A stretch of 5,153 nt of DNA, taken from contig JACQHE010000029.1 of NCBI GenBank assembly GCA_016199185.1, forward strand, positions 1 to 5,153, written 5' to 3'. This stretch comes from Candidatus Gottesmanbacteria bacterium (GTDB lineage Bacteria; Patescibacteriota; Microgenomatia; UBA10105; UBA927). The notes under the pieces were generated by a model that was not told the origin of the DNA, did not search any database, and worked only from the letters and a program-made list of their open reading frames with translations. The translations under genes were made by a program, and so were the position numbers. How positions within the stretch are numbered: position 1 is the first letter of the stretch; each line of letters begins with the position of its first letter. Below are positions 1-4,662 of the stretch, one piece after another.

Positions 1-447
1 CCGGGGGAGTACGAGGTGAAAGGCGTTGGGATCGTGGGCGTGGGCGTCTACCATGACGATACCGGCGGCAGCGAGCGCGGAAAGAATACCATCTATCGGA
101 TCGAGCTAGACGGCATTTCCGTCGTGCATCTGGGGGATTTGGGGCATGAACTCTCTTCTGCTCAAGTGGATAGCCTGGATGGCGTGGACATTCTCCTTAT
201 TCCCGTCGGTGGCTTCTATACCATCGACGCGGCTTCTGCGGCCAAAGTCGTGGGCGAAATCGAGCCGCGTATCGTCATCCCCATGCACTACCTGACGGCC
301 GGGTTGGATCAGAAGGCGTTCGGGTCGCTTGCCGTGGTGGAGGCGTTTCTCAAAGAGATGGGGAAAGCCGACGTTGTCCCCCAGCCCAAACTCACGATCA
401 GCAAAGACAAGATGCCGGAAGAGATGCAGGTAGTGGTACTCCAATAA
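1..447 (+). CDS. MBL-fold metal-dependent hydrolase, UlaG-like (5' partial)
   Basis: This is the C-terminal 148 codons of a gene that begins before the window: the frame is open from base 1 and ends at TAA 445-447. A GTG at 16 is in frame, but the codons before it read PGEYE, and PGEYEVKGV-type text is internal in this family, so 16 is not the real start. Visible family features are HLGDLGHELS (from base 127), where the HLGD element supplies a metal-ligand aspartate, the IPVGGFYTIDA segment, and PMHY (280-291) with the C-terminal metal-ligand histidine. The N-terminal HxHxDH motif must lie upstream, outside the window. Relatives are UlaG-like Zn-dependent hydrolases of the metallo-beta-lactamase superfamily, cytosolic and mostly of unknown substrate. 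The stop is one base from the dnaB ATG, so the two are very probably co-transcribed. The fold is well supported; the substrate is unknown. Confidence 0.85.
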   Translation, partial: PGEYEVKGVGIVGVGVYHDDTGGSERGKNTIYRIELDGISVVHLGDLGHELSSAQVDSLDGVDILLIPVGGFYTIDAASAAKVVGEIEPRIVIPMHYLTAGLDQKAFGSLAVVEAFLKEMGKADVVPQPKLTISKDKMPEEMQVVVLQ

Positions 448-448
448 C

Positions 449-1810
449 ATGGCCGACCCCAAAGTCCCTCCGCATGACAACATTGCCGAGCAGTCGGTCT
501 TGGGCGCCATCCTCATCGATAAGGACGCCATGGTGGATGTGGCGGAGTTTTTGCGGCCCGCGCACTTTTATAACGACCAGCATGGGATGATCTTCGCCGC
601 GATGCTGGCGCTTTACGAAGCCCACGAGCCTATCGACGTGGTTACCCTCACGGCGCAGCTGAAGAAATCCGGTCATCTCAAAGCGGTCGGCGGTGCTTCT
701 TACTTGAGCGAACTTCTTAACATAGTCCCAACGAGCGCCCACGCCGAGCAATATGCCCGGATCATTGTGGAGCATTTTACCAAACGTCGCCTTATAGAAA
801 CCGCGGCCCGCGTTACCGAGCTTGCATTCAAAGATGAAGGGAGCGCCCGGGAAATCTTGGATAAGGCCGAACAGGAAATATTTGCCATTTCCCAGGGGAC
901 GCTGCGGCGGGACTTTATTCCGATTAAAGATGCCCTTGCCGCATCATTTGACCGGTTGGATGAACTGCACAAAAGGGCCGGGGGGCTGCGCGGGGTCCCC
1001 ACAGGGTTTAGCGAACTGGATTTCCGGCTCGCCGGTATGCAGGACTCTAACCTTCTCATTCTCGCCGCCCGTCCGGGGACCGGCAAAACCGCGATGGTAT
1101 TAAACATTGCCCAGCATATCGCGGTAAAGGAAAAGATGCCGGTGGGGATGTTTTCTTTGGAAATGAGCAAAGAGGAGCTCGTTGACCGCCTGCTTGTGGC
1201 TCAAGCAGATATCGACGCGTGGAAGCTCAAAACCGGCAAACTTTCCGATGATGACTTTACCAGGCTCTCCGAGGCCATGGGGGAGCTAGCAGAAGCGCCG
1301 TTTTTTATTGATGACACGCCGGGCTTGAATATCCTCGAGATGCGCACCAAAGCCAGAAGGCTCCAGGTAGAGCACGGGGTTAAGCTCCTCATCGTTGACT
1401 ACCTGCAGCTTGCCGACAGTGGCCGCAAGTTTGACAACCGCGTGCAGGAGGTCTCCGTCATTTCCCAGAGCCTCAAAAATCTCGCGCGTGAGCTCCGACT
1501 GCCAGTTTTGGCTTGTTCCCAACTCTCGCGGGCGGTAGAAGCGCGCGGCAGTAAAGTGCCGGAGCTATCTGACCTTCGCGAGTCCGGCTCTATCGAGCAG
1601 GATGCGGATGTGGTGATGTTTCTCTACCGAGAGGAACAGGATCAGGCCAACTGGGGGGAAAGAATTGCCACGAAACTACGCATCGCCAAACATAGGAACG
1701 GCCCGTTAAGCGAGATAGACCTCATGTTTGTGGGCAACCGAATCCGCTTTTACTCAATAGAACGCAAGCGCGAAGAGACCCCCGCCCCCGCCGCCGCATT
1801 GCCACAGTAA
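449..1810 (+). CDS. dnaB: Replicative DNA helicase DnaB
   Basis: A complete 453-residue DnaB, the usual length, encoding the hexameric ATP-driven 5'-3' helicase that unwinds the replication fork and binds primase. The N-terminal domain (about residues 7-110) starts with PHDNIAEQSVLGAIL, the typical DnaB opening. A linker helix region (about 150-180) leads to the RecA-like motor from about 181 (RGVPTGFSELD). Visible motifs are Walker A ARPGTGKTA (207-215, K213), the catalytic glutamate in FSLEMS (E238), Walker B LLIVDYLQL (313-321, D317), CSQLSR (356-361), LRESGSIEQDAD (376-387) and the arginine-finger region AKHRNGP (413-419). There is no intein; these motifs are uninterrupted. The tail after about 440 is a short Pro/Ala-rich stretch. 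ATG 449 follows the upstream stop by one base and has no clear Shine-Dalgarno sequence, which suggests coupled translation. Identification is firm. Confidence 0.98.
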   Translation: MADPKVPPHDNIAEQSVLGAILIDKDAMVDVAEFLRPAHFYNDQHGMIFAAMLALYEAHEPIDVVTLTAQLKKSGHLKAVGGASYLSELLNIVPTSAHAEQYARIIVEHFTKRRLIETAARVTELAFKDEGSAREILDKAEQEIFAISQGTLRRDFIPIKDALAASFDRLDELHKRAGGLRGVPTGFSELDFRLAGMQDSNLLILAARPGTGKTAMVLNIAQHIAVKEKMPVGMFSLEMSKEELVDRLLVAQADIDAWKLKTGKLSDDDFTRLSEAMGELAEAPFFIDDTPGLNILEMRTKARRLQVEHGVKLLIVDYLQLADSGRKFDNRVQEVSVISQSLKNLARELRLPVLACSQLSRAVEARGSKVPELSDLRESGSIEQDADVVMFLYREEQDQANWGERIATKLRIAKHRNGPLSEIDLMFVGNRIRFYSIERKREETPAPAAALPQ

Positions 1811-1815
1811 AAAAC

Positions 1816-1824
1816 TGGTATACT
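1816..1824 (+). promoter_or_regulatory. Extended -10 promoter of tRNA-Leu
   Basis: TGG followed by TATACT (1819-1824) is an extended -10 element (TGn plus a -10 with one mismatch to TATAAT). It ends 11 bases before the tRNA 5' end, placing transcription start within a few bases of the mature tRNA. No -35 at standard spacing is obvious (TTGCCA at 1799-1804 is only 14 bases away). The -10 lies in the small palindrome GTATACTATAC (1818-1828). The same TGGTATACTA string recurs before hicB. Confidence 0.65.
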
Positions 1825-1835
1825 ATACGAGCAGC

Positions 1836-1919
1836 GCCGGGGTGGTGGAATGGTTTACACGTACGACTCAAAATCGTATGGACGAAAAGTCCATGAGGGT
1901 TCGACTCCCTCCCCCGGCA
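1836..1919 (+). tRNA. tRNA-Leu (anticodon CAA)
   Basis: The class II cloverleaf folds completely. The acceptor GCCGGGG (1836-1842) pairs with CCCCGGC (1912-1918). The D stem GTG/CAC (1845-1847/1858-1860) closes a 10-base loop containing GG. The anticodon stem TACGA/TCGTA (1862-1866/1874-1878) closes loop CTCAAAA with anticodon CAA at 1869-1871, reading UUG. The long variable arm TGGAC-GAAAA-GTCCA (1879-1893) and discriminator A1919 are leucine hallmarks. The T stem GAGGG/CCCTC (1895-1899/1907-1911) closes loop TTCGACT. The 3' CCA is not encoded: C, T, C follow the discriminator, so CCA must be added by nucleotidyltransferase. The gene has its own promoter and lies 25 bases after dnaB. Confidence 0.97.
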
Positions 1920-1927
1920 CTCGGGTA

Positions 1928-1936
1928 TGGTATACT
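1928..1936 (+). promoter_or_regulatory. Extended -10 promoter of hicBA
   Basis: TGG plus TATACT (1931-1936) repeats the extended -10 seen before the tRNA. A -35 at standard spacing would fall inside the tRNA T stem and acceptor (about 1908-1913) and shows no match. The box ends 9 bases before the ATG at 1946, so the transcript would be leaderless or nearly so. Readthrough from the tRNA is also possible because no terminator is visible between them. Confidence 0.6.
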
Positions 1937-1945
1937 AGGCCTCGT

Positions 1946-2218
1946 ATGCAGACAACAGTCCTCAACTATCGCGTCATCGTAGAGCCGGATACCCAAACCG
2001 GCACGGGTAAGCCGGGGTTTACTGCCGTTTGTCCGACGCTCGGGGTGGCCGATGACGGAGACACTATTGAGGAAGCTCTCTTCAATGTCAAAGGGGCAAT
2101 CGAGGCCTACGTCCAAAGCCTCATTGATGATGATCTTGCTGTCCCAGTCGATAAGCCAGAACGCGACATGGTCACCACGACACAAGTCGAAGTGCATGGG
2201 AATCTGCAGTTTGCCTAA
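1946..2218 (+). CDS. hicB: HicB-family antitoxin
   Basis: A 90-residue HicB-like antitoxin, expected to bind and neutralise the HicA ribonuclease encoded next. The partial RNase H-like fold is recognisable: an N-terminal strand (LNYRVIVEPD, 6-15), GFTAVCPTLGVADDGDTIEEALFNVKGAIEAYVQSL (24-59; the diagnostic P-L-GV--GDT-EEA--N---AIE-Y pattern), then a short C-terminal strand region (VEVHG). No helix-turn-helix or ribbon-helix-helix domain follows, so this short HicB may not bind DNA by itself. The ATG at 1946 is chosen because the protein matches the family from there; an in-frame ATG at 1850 would run through the tRNA. There is no Shine-Dalgarno motif, and the -10 box lies 9 bases upstream. 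The antitoxin-first order is the reverse of classical hicAB but known in the family. Confidence 0.9.
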   Translation: MQTTVLNYRVIVEPDTQTGTGKPGFTAVCPTLGVADDGDTIEEALFNVKGAIEAYVQSLIDDDLAVPVDKPERDMVTTTQVEVHGNLQFA

Positions 2219-2223
2219 GATGT

Positions 2224-2445
2224 ATGCCCAAACTTCCTCAGGTGAAGCCCCGCGATGTTGAGAAGATTCTCGTTAAAAGGGGTTTTGCCGGGCGGCCGGG
2301 CAAAGGCGGTCATGTCGTATTTGGGCATCCCGATGGCAGGCGCACCGTTGTTCCCGGCCACAATCGTCCGGTACGCACCGGCACACTTCGGGCGATTCTG
2401 CGTCAAGCGGAGATTTCTGTTGAAGAGTTTGTTGAACTATTATAG
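2224..2445 (+). CDS. hicA: HicA-family mRNA interferase toxin
   Basis: A 73-residue HicA-type toxin. Family members have a dsRBD-like fold and cleave mRNA with one catalytic histidine. The pattern fits: LPQVKPRDVEKILVKRGF (4-21, helix 1), RPGKGGHVVF (24-33) with the candidate catalytic H30, a second strand RRTVVPGHNRPV (39-50), and RTGTLRAILRQAEISVEEFVELL (51-73, the conserved C-terminal helix pair). The usual G-S-H before the active histidine reads G-G-H here. The start is 5 bases after the hicB stop and has no Shine-Dalgarno motif, so translation is probably coupled to hicB. Expressing the antitoxin first would favour safe dosage. The protein seems intact and near normal length (usually about 60-80 residues). 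Confidence in the family is high; activity is not shown. Confidence 0.9.
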   Translation: MPKLPQVKPRDVEKILVKRGFAGRPGKGGHVVFGHPDGRRTVVPGHNRPVRTGTLRAILRQAEISVEEFVELL

Positions 2446-2450
2446 ACGTG

Positions 2451-2480
2451 GAGGGGAGGCGACCCCGTCCCTCGGCACCA
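2451..2480 (+). repeat. Degenerate tRNA-Leu 3'-end fragment
   Basis: This stretch aligns with the T arm and acceptor 3' strand of the upstream tRNA-Leu (1895-1920): 21 of 26 aligned bases match, with a two-base insertion near the T loop. It begins GAGGG and ends CGGCACCA, so it carries an apparent CCA end that the intact tRNA gene lacks. No 5' half, D arm or anticodon arm exists upstream because hicA ends at 2445. It is not a functional tRNA. A displaced tRNA 3' end (attachment-site-like scar) bounding the hicBA segment is my inference; a chance GC-rich match is possible. Confidence 0.5.
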
Positions 2481-2487
2481 AAAAAAT

Positions 2488-2516
2488 TTGACAATTGGTT
2501 CGAAATATGCTAAGAT
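2488..2516 (+). promoter_or_regulatory. Strong promoter of the AAA_14/DUF4143 ATPase gene
   Basis: A consensus -35 TTGACA (2488-2493) is separated by exactly 17 bases from TAAGAT (2511-2516), which is preceded by TGC to make an extended -10. It is the only promoter in the window with both elements at ideal spacing. Predicted transcription start is near 2523, leaving about a 30-base leader to the ATG at 2553. The inverted repeat at 2513-2549 overlaps the -10 and the start site. Confidence 0.75.
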
Positions 2517-2549
2517 TTTGAACGAATCGTAACATTTCGTTCAAAATCT
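2513..2549. promoter_or_regulatory. Perfect 14-bp inverted repeat, likely operator
   Basis: Arms AGATTTTGAACGAA (2513-2526) and TTCGTTCAAAATCT (2536-2549) are perfect reverse complements around a 9-base centre. The left arm covers the -10 and probable start site, and the right arm ends 3 bases before the ATG. As the transcript should begin near 2523, most of the left arm is not transcribed, so a DNA operator is more likely than an mRNA hairpin. A third partial half-site, TTGGTTCGAAAT (2495-2506; 10/12 to the right arm), lies between -35 and -10, 41 bases from the right arm. Confidence 0.7.
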
Positions 2550-2552
2550 ATC

Positions 2553-3803
2553 ATGAAAACGATCGATCTTCTTGAGCGCCAAAATCTTTGGTGGAGTTCT
2601 CCTTCGTACCGTCCTGCCGAGCACACCTTGCCCAAGCGGGATGCCTATCCCAAGCTTGTTTCTGATGTAGGGATCCTGCGGCAGATAAGCGGCATCGTCG
2701 GGCTTCGCAGGGTGGGTAAGTCAACGCTTGTCAAGCAGGTGATTGCCGCGCTTCTTGACCACGGAGGGGAACCGCGCCGGGTCATGTACTTTTCTTTTGA
2801 CGAGCCGGCAGTGTTTGAGAACAAAGAGATGCTCGAGGACGTGCTGGAAGTGTACTTCAAAACGATCCTCGGGGAGTCGCCGGTTCTCCCTGCCGCGCCG
2901 GTCGTCATTGTTCTTGATGAAATACAGCTCGTCTCCGGCTGGCAGGGGATGCTCAAGCGCTACTGGGACGGCAGCGACAAGATAAAGTTCGTCGTGACGG
3001 GATCTTCAAGTCTGTTCATTAACACCCGCGCCCGCGAAAGCTTGGCTGGCAGAATATTCGTGGATGTTCTCCCGGCGCTGTCGTTTGCTGAATACCGCGC
3101 GCTTTATCCGGCAGGACGCTTCGAGCAGTACCTGCGCTACGGCGGGTTTCCGGAACTTCTCAAGCTTGACGAGGAGGCCAGGAAGCAGGAGTACCTGCGC
3201 GACTGGGTGATTGGGAAAGTGATCGAAGTCGATGTTCCCAAAACTGCCGGAGTGCGGCACCGGGAAGATTTTGAACGGTTGTTTTGGGCCATCCTCCCCA
3301 ACACCGGACAGATTATTGACCTGGGGCGTTTGGGTGCGGAACTTGGAATAAAAAAGGGAACGCTTTACCGGTATCTTGGTATTTTGGAGGATGCGCTTCT
3401 TCTCCGGCGGATGACCAACGTTGCCGGCAGCTTCCGGTCTCTATCTCGCAGGCTCCTCAAGTTGTATCCGGGAAGCGTCAATTTCTTAAGCGTTTCTCCG
3501 CAGTCGGTTGGAGAAGGCATATGGGCGGAGTGCTACGTAGCTTCCCTCATCGCGCGGGCGTATCCGGATGCCGGTCCCTGGCGGGTGCGGCAAAAAGAGA
3601 TCGATTTCGTGTCAAAACAGGGAAAAACCGCAATCGAGGTGAAGTACCAGCCGCGGGTACACGATAGCGATGTGGCGTGGCTTCGGGAGTATTGCCAGAA
3701 AGAGACGTATCGGGGCATCGTGCTTACCAGGGAGGAATCCGTGAGAAAGGATGGTGACCTTACGTTTTGCCCGCTAGAACAATGGATAGCTCACGGGATA
3801 TAA
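2553..3803 (+). CDS. AAA_14 / DUF4143 family ATPase
   Basis: A 416-residue ATPase of the AAA_14-DUF4143 architecture, normal length for the family. The N-terminal P-loop domain shows Walker A GLRRVGKST (50-58, K56), Walker B VVIVLDEIQ (117-125, D122/E123), a sensor-1-like strand FVVTGSSS (146-153) and the LAGR segment (164-167) before LSFAEY. The middle resembles a winged helix (about 235-287: LGRLGAELGIKKGTLYRYL). The C-terminal DUF4143 part holds EIDFV (349-353) and AIEVKY (360-365), a PD-(D/E)XK-like D...ExK core (D351, E362, K364). Relatives are very common in bacteria and archaea, often in mobile regions, with no settled function. ATG 2553 has no Shine-Dalgarno motif. The gene is a single-gene unit between two toxin-antitoxin pairs, with its own promoter and palindrome. 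Nuclease activity is only an inference from motif residues. Confidence 0.92.
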   Translation: MKTIDLLERQNLWWSSPSYRPAEHTLPKRDAYPKLVSDVGILRQISGIVGLRRVGKSTLVKQVIAALLDHGGEPRRVMYFSFDEPAVFENKEMLEDVLEVYFKTILGESPVLPAAPVVIVLDEIQLVSGWQGMLKRYWDGSDKIKFVVTGSSSLFINTRARESLAGRIFVDVLPALSFAEYRALYPAGRFEQYLRYGGFPELLKLDEEARKQEYLRDWVIGKVIEVDVPKTAGVRHREDFERLFWAILPNTGQIIDLGRLGAELGIKKGTLYRYLGILEDALLLRRMTNVAGSFRSLSRRLLKLYPGSVNFLSVSPQSVGEGIWAECYVASLIARAYPDAGPWRVRQKEIDFVSKQGKTAIEVKYQPRVHDSDVAWLREYCQKETYRGIVLTREESVRKDGDLTFCPLEQWIAHGI

Positions 3804-3809
3804 TCGGTG

Positions 3810-3818
3810 TGGTATACC
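3810..3818 (+). promoter_or_regulatory. Extended -10 before the pepA fragment (probably the ancestral pepA promoter)
   Basis: TGG plus TATACC (3813-3818) is an extended -10 that ends 9 bases before ATG 3828, the same spacing as at hicB. The surrounding bases 3804-3830 resemble the hicB leader at 1921-1948. It begins 6 bases after the ATPase stop. Its position directly before a pepA start suggests it served pepA before higBA entered. Confidence 0.55.
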
Positions 3819-3825
3819 AGTCAGT

Positions 3826-3890
3826 CTATGAAATTTCAGGCGAAAGTGACGGATGTGACGAAAACTGAGGCAGATATGCTGGTGGTTTTT
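3826..3890 (+). repeat. Direct repeat, left copy (pepA codons 1-21)
   Basis: Partner of 4598-4662. Both copies begin CTATGAAATTT (11 identical bases), diverge for about 21 bases, then share 33 identical bases (3858-3890 and 4630-4662) covering codons 11-21 in the same phase. Overall identity is 57/65 by direct count. A weaker second block (3897-3935 against 4714-4752) continues the match after the 45-base gap. Confidence 0.9.
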
Positions 3891-3953
3891 GCCGCAAGCG
3901 AGGAGGCAAAGAAGGTGGATACCGCGATGGGTGGGACAATTCTGCTACAATAA
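3828..3953 (+). pseudogene. Truncated duplicate of the pepA 5' end
   Basis: A 41-codon open frame whose first 36 codons match the start of pepA at 4600. The identical protein run is TDVTKTEADMLVVF, then SEEAKKVD and AMGG after an in-frame loss of 15 codons relative to pepA. Similarity stops at 3935 and five unrelated codons lead to TAA 3951-3953. The first 65 bases (3826-3890) match 4598-4662 at 57 positions, including 33 consecutive identical bases. It keeps an ATG and a promoter, so a short peptide could still be made, but it lacks nearly all of the M17 protein, including the catalytic domain, and cannot be an aminopeptidase. Synonymous and missense differences show that the copies have diverged or that the fragment came from a related allele. 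It looks like the remnant left when higBA separated a pepA start from its body. Confidence 0.85.
3943..3951 (+). promoter_or_regulatory. Extended -10 promoter of higBA
   Basis: TGC plus TACAAT (3946-3951) is an extended -10 ending 10 bases before the higB ATG at 3962, so the mRNA would be almost leaderless. Its last base is the first base of the pepA fragment's TAA stop. No convincing -35 is seen 17 bases upstream. If higA and pepA are co-transcribed, this is probably the main promoter for all three genes. Confidence 0.6.
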
Positions 3954-3961
3954 ATAGCACT

Positions 3962-4291
3962 ATGAGTTGGAACGTTAAGTTTTTTCAGACGGCAAGGGGA
4001 AATTATCCGGTGAAAGAATTTATAGAGGAGCAGGAGATGTCCACGCGTACAAAAATTACCCACGCCATTGAATTTTTGGAAACCTACGGCCCTTACCTTA
4101 AGCCACCTTACATAAAGAAGCTGAAAGATAAATTATATGAGTTGCGGATTTCAGGAAAAATAGCCATACGGATTTTCTATACCACGATGAACAACGAGTA
4201 TTACTTACTCCATGCTTTTCAGAAAAAAAGTCAAAAAACACCGCATAAGGAACTACGAGCCGCTCTTGACAAATTGAAAGAATTAATATAG
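3962..4291 (+). CDS. higB: HigB-like toxin (RelE/ParE superfamily, Gp49-like)
   Basis: A 109-residue toxin of the phage Gp49-like/HigB family, which in characterised members cuts mRNA on the ribosome. The diagnostic stretch is KKLKDKLYELRISGKIAIRIFY (52-73), with the conserved L-ELR (58-62) and R70-I-F-Y strand, followed by YYLLHAFQKKSQKTPHKEL (80-98), where AF-KK-----TP is a family signature. The N-terminal half (VKEFIEEQEMSTRTKITHAIEFLETYGP) forms the usual helical hairpin. ATG 3962 is supported by the match to family starts and a -10 box 10 bases upstream; no Shine-Dalgarno motif is present. higA follows after 10 bases. The gene is lysine- and AT-rich (one counted 60-base row is 37% GC) against about 57-62% nearby, which suggests recent acquisition. 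Confidence 0.93.
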   Translation: MSWNVKFFQTARGNYPVKEFIEEQEMSTRTKITHAIEFLETYGPYLKPPYIKKLKDKLYELRISGKIAIRIFYTTMNNEYYLLHAFQKKSQKTPHKELRAALDKLKELI

Positions 4292-4303
4292 CATATATGC
4301 TAT
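4288..4303. promoter_or_regulatory. 16-bp perfect palindrome at the higB/higA junction, likely operator
   Basis: ATAGCATATATGCTAT is its own reverse complement and spans the higB stop codon and the first two bases of the higA ATG. The higB start carries a shortened echo, ATAGCACTATGA (3954-3965), equal to the junction sequence ATAGCA...CTATGA with the six central bases missing. Both lie where HigA-type antitoxins commonly bind to repress their operon. Binding is inferred. Confidence 0.6.
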
Positions 4304-4592
4304 GAAACGGAATCATCTCGATTTCACAACTTGGAAAAAAGAGGCTTTGAAAAACCCTCATTTTAAGGCAGAATACGACAAACAGCAACCCGAATTTGCT
4401 GTTATAGAAGCTGTGATCAAGGCAAGAATGAAAAAGAGCGTGACACAGGAAGAATTAGCCGAGAAGGTAGGCACGAAACAGTCGGTGATTTCAAGATTGG
4501 AGACTGGCCGAGGCAATCCTTCCGTCGCCTTTCTCAAAAAGCTTGCTGAGGCGCTCAATACGAGACTGGAAATCCGCTTTACCGCTCTGTAA
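4302..4592 (+). CDS. higA: HigA-like XRE-family antitoxin
   Basis: A 96-residue antitoxin with a C-terminal Cro/C1-type helix-turn-helix at about residues 36-93. The recognition unit TQEELAEKVGTKQSVISRLETG (48-69) is canonical, with GRGNPSVAFLKKLAEALNTRLEIRF behind it. The N-terminal part, including LKNPHFKAEYDKQQPEFAVIEAVIKAR (16-42), is typical of antitoxins paired with Gp49-like toxins and probably contacts HigB. Such proteins neutralise the toxin and repress their own operon. The ATG is 10 bases after higB and overlaps the palindrome at 4288-4303; there is no Shine-Dalgarno motif. A weak -10-like TAATAT (4284-4289) could give antitoxin-only transcription. The pepA ATG follows only 7 bases after the stop, so higA and pepA probably share an mRNA. 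Confidence 0.95.
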   Translation: MKRNHLDFTTWKKEALKNPHFKAEYDKQQPEFAVIEAVIKARMKKSVTQEELAEKVGTKQSVISRLETGRGNPSVAFLKKLAEALNTRLEIRFTAL

Positions 4593-4597
4593 ATTTC

Positions 4598-4662
4598 CTA
4601 TGAAATTTTTTACTAAACTGACTGATGTCACGAAAACTGAGGCAGATATGCTGGTGGTTTTT
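4598..4662 (+). repeat. Direct repeat, right copy (start of intact pepA)
   Basis: Right partner of 3826-3890, 57/65 identical, with 33 identical bases at 4630-4662. The repeats are offset by 772 bases and enclose the higBA pair. Because both occupy codons 11-21 of the same reading frame, a crossover between them would restore one continuous pepA joined to the upstream promoter. Confidence 0.9.

Noticed and set aside
16..18. GTG 16 as the true start of the MBL-fold gene
   Set aside because: The frame is open to base 1 and the preceding codons read as internal family sequence; the N-terminal metal-binding motif is missing from the visible part.
700..1170. Reverse-strand open frames across dnaB (also at 106-531, 398-775 and 1286-1522)
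   Set aside because: They are antisense shadows of the high-GC MBL and dnaB genes, with low-complexity or unrecognisable products and no start context.
1850..1945. In-frame ATG upstream of hicB that would lengthen the antitoxin by 32 residues
   Set aside because: The extension is a translation of tRNA-Leu sequence and has no family similarity; the HicB match begins at ATG 1946, just after a -10 box.
2453..2466. GGGG-AGGCGA-CCCC hairpin after hicA as an intrinsic terminator
   Set aside because: The stem is only 4 bp and what follows on the + strand is an A run, not a T run; the stretch is better explained as a tRNA-like remnant.
2513..2549. Inverted repeat as a riboswitch or mRNA hairpin
   Set aside because: Predicted transcription starts inside the left arm, so the full hairpin would not be in the RNA; an operator fits better.
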